Origin: Spirochaetaceae bacterium
Lineage (GTDB): Bacteria > Spirochaetota > Spirochaetia > Treponematales > Breznakiellaceae
Direction of reading: 5' to 3'
NCBI GenBank assembly: GCA_031284295.1
Contig: JAITAE010000020.1
Coordinates: 1 to 7,457 of the forward strand
Length of the DNA: 7,457 bases
Shown here in pieces: positions 6,783 to 7,457 of this stretch; position 1 is the first letter of the stretch, and every line of letters starts with the position of its first letter. The position numbers and the translations under genes are program-made. The notes under the pieces are model-generated. The model worked only from the letters and a program-made list of their open reading frames with translations. It did no database searches and was not told the DNA's origin.

Positions 6783-6831
6783 AATCCGCCGCCTCAGCAA
6801 ACTCCAGCCGGTGTTGATTGGGCGGCGGATT
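6783..6831. repeat. 11-bp perfect inverted repeat AATCCGCCGCC / GGCGGCGGATT
   Basis: The arms at 6783-6793 and 6821-6831 enclose 27 bases that include GCAAACTCC and GCCGGTGTTG. Outside the arms, C-rich and G-rich runs extend the pairing. The right arm leads directly into the 22-bp hairpin array, and the same arm with similar flank reappears at 7425-7445. Confidence 0.7.
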
Positions 6832-6843
6832 TTGGGGGTGCGC

Positions 6844-7019
6844 TACTCGTGTTTACGAGTAGCGGCACTCGTGTTTACGAGAAGCGGCACTCGTGCTTAC
6901 GAGTAGCGGCACTCGTGTTTACGAGTAGCGGCACTCGTGTTTACGAGTAGCGGTACTCGTGCTTGCGAGTAGCGGCACTCGTGCTTGCGAGTAGCGGCAC
7001 TCGTACTTACGAGTAGCGG
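6844..7019. repeat. Array of eight 22-bp hairpin units
   Basis: Eight units of exactly 22 bp without gaps begin at 6844, 6866, 6888, 6910, 6932, 6954, 6976 and 6998. The consensus is CACTCGTGTTTACGAG followed by TAGCGG. Each unit contains a stem CTCGT / ACGAG around a 4-base loop. The first unit with its flank (6841-6864) is a perfect 10-bp stem with loop GTTT. Variation is mostly in the loop (GTTT, GCTT, ACTT). Units 6 and 7 replace the closing T-A by T-G, and unit 2 has one change (GAGAAG). The period is not a multiple of three, and the plus strand has TAG in seven of the eight units, so no frame can read through more than a few units; the array is non-coding. Confidence 0.97.
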
Positions 7020-7020
7020 A

Positions 7021-7041
7021 ATAACCGGCTGCGCCGGTTAT
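7021..7041. repeat. 9-bp hairpin ATAACCGGC-TGC-GCCGGTTAT
   Basis: A perfect 9-bp stem with a 3-base loop begins directly after the last unit of the 22-bp array. With one bulge the stem extends to GGAA / TTTCC on the two sides. No T run follows in either direction, so it is not a typical terminator. Confidence 0.7.
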
Positions 7042-7045
7042 TTCC

Positions 7046-7088
7046 GGAGTTTGCGCTGCGGCGCTACGCGCCGCTTACCGCAAACTCC
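7046..7088. repeat. Nested inverted repeat with GGAGTTTGCG arms
   Basis: The outer arms GGAGTTTGCG (7046-7055) and CGCAAACTCC (7079-7088) are perfect over 10 bp. Inside, GCGGCGC (7058-7064) pairs with GCGCCGC (7068-7074) around a TAC loop. The GGAGTTTGC motif or its complement appears again near 6797, 7161, 7252 and 7324. Confidence 0.75.
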
Positions 7089-7091
7089 AAA

Positions 7092-7316
7092 CATTATCTG
7101 GTCTGCAGAACGGCGCGAAGGCTTTAGCCTGCGGCTGGCTCAACGCGCTGCGTTGAGCTTGGGAGTTTGCTTCACAAAACAGCGTCAAGCTGTTTTGCCT
7201 GACGTTTTACCGCCTGCTTAACCCTATAAGGAAGGGGAACGGCTTGCTTGCCGCAAACTCCTGCCGGTGTTGGGTGGGCTACTCATGACGGCGAGATGCG
7301 GCATTATCTGGTCTGC
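7092..7316. repeat. 15-bp exact direct repeat CATTATCTGGTCTGC
   Basis: CATTATCTGGTCTGC occurs at 7092-7106 and 7302-7316 in the same orientation. The first copy follows CAAACTCCAAA; the second is followed by CGGATTGGGAGTTTGC. It is another reused module of the mosaic. Confidence 0.65.
7138..7197. repeat. Two adjacent 9-bp stem-loops
   Basis: GCTCAACGC (7138-7146) pairs with GCGTTGAGC (7150-7158) around GCT. CAAAACAGC (7175-7183) pairs with GCTGTTTTG (7189-7197) around GTCAA. They are separated by GGGAGTTTGC, the motif shared with the nested repeat to the left. Neither is followed by a clear T tract. Confidence 0.65.
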
Positions 7317-7374
7317 CGGATTGGGAGTTTGCTTAACCCCATAAGGAGGGGGAACGCGGCTTGCTTGCCGCAAA
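7216..7374. repeat. Direct repeat of a 42-44 bp module, 115 bp apart
   Basis: Copy A at 7216-7257 and copy B at 7331-7374 share GCTTAACCC, ATAAGGA, GGGGAAC and GGCTTGCTTGCCGCAAA in the same order. They differ by a few substitutions and a 2-base insertion. Copy B ends in a small stem GCGGC / GCCGC (7356-7360, 7367-7371). The 5' part matches the copy at 554-573 on the other side of the gene cluster. Confidence 0.7.
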
Positions 7375-7424
7375 TCGCCTATTATTCGCGTTAATTCGTT
7401 TAATTCGCGGACCCATTCCGGGGG

Positions 7425-7445
7425 GGCGGCGGATTGGGGGGTAGC
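7425..7445. repeat. Further copy of the GGCGGCGGATT module
   Basis: GGCGGCGGATT (7425-7435), then a G run and TAGCGG, repeats the order seen at 6821-6865 just before and within the hairpin array. The copy is near the window edge, so another array or arm may continue outside. Confidence 0.5.
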
Positions 7446-7457
7446 GGAAGACCCGCA

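Larger units (their letters stand above)
6560..7457. other. Non-coding palindrome-rich repeat mosaic
   Basis: Almost 900 bases without a credible gene on either strand. Nearly every part is covered by an inverted or direct repeat, listed separately. Short motifs such as GGAGTTTGC and its complement, GGCGGCGGATT, and GCTTAACC-ATAAGGA recur through it. The only long open frame (6985-7221, plus) runs through the end of the hairpin array and several stem-loops; its translation looks random. No terminal inverted repeats with a target duplication or transposase were recognised. Confidence 0.8.

Noticed and set aside
6844..7019. CRISPR array
   Set aside because: Units follow one another with no unique spacers, the repeat is only 22 bp, and there are no cas genes in the window.
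6985..7221. Plus-strand ORF of 78 codons
   Set aside because: It begins inside the hairpin array and runs through several stem-loops; it has no clear ribosome binding site and its composition is that of the repeats.

Overview
The window looks like chromosomal DNA of a treponeme-like spirochaete with a fairly GC-rich genome, perhaps from an insect gut or rumen. This is inferred from three things: dprA directly followed by topA, an order I remember from Treponema pallidum; a broken N-terminal fragment at the left edge resembling the Rpn/PD-(D/E)XK nuclease-transposase proteins that I recall as common in termite-gut treponemes; and intergenic DNA crowded with short palindromic repeats. No ribosomal RNA or other decisive marker is present, so the taxonomy is tentative.

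Layout, left to right. Positions 1-271 (minus) hold the start of an Rpn-family gene whose frame breaks at a run of 14 G. Positions 272-621 have no substantial gene. They hold a plus-strand 27-codon ORF with a good extended -10 and ribosome binding site, a hairpin, and one copy of a short repeat that recurs at the far right. Positions 622-4451 carry a tightly packed minus-strand cluster, in transcription order: a membrane-anchored TPR protein, dprA, topA. TPR and dprA overlap at GTGA. The dprA stop codon abuts the topA start with no spacer. Just upstream of the TPR gene, a possible 33-codon ORF ends in an ATGA overlap with it. Positions 4580-6559 (minus) encode a complete Aquifex-type aconitase. 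Positions 6560-7457 have no credible gene and are a mosaic of palindromes: two tandem palindromes next to the aconitase promoter region, larger inverted repeats, an exact 8 x 22 bp array of hairpin units, further stem-loops, and a partly duplicated module.

The TPR-dprA-topA cluster links DNA housekeeping (ssDNA handling by DprA, relaxation of negative supercoils by TopA) to an uncharacterised membrane-anchored protein. Aconitase is metabolic, catalysing citrate/isocitrate isomerisation, and is separated from the TPR gene by 128 bp, so it may be a separate transcript. The points most worth a second look are the 22-bp hairpin array with its surrounding repeat mosaic, the G14 tract that may switch the Rpn-like gene, and the paired palindromes upstream of aconitase.
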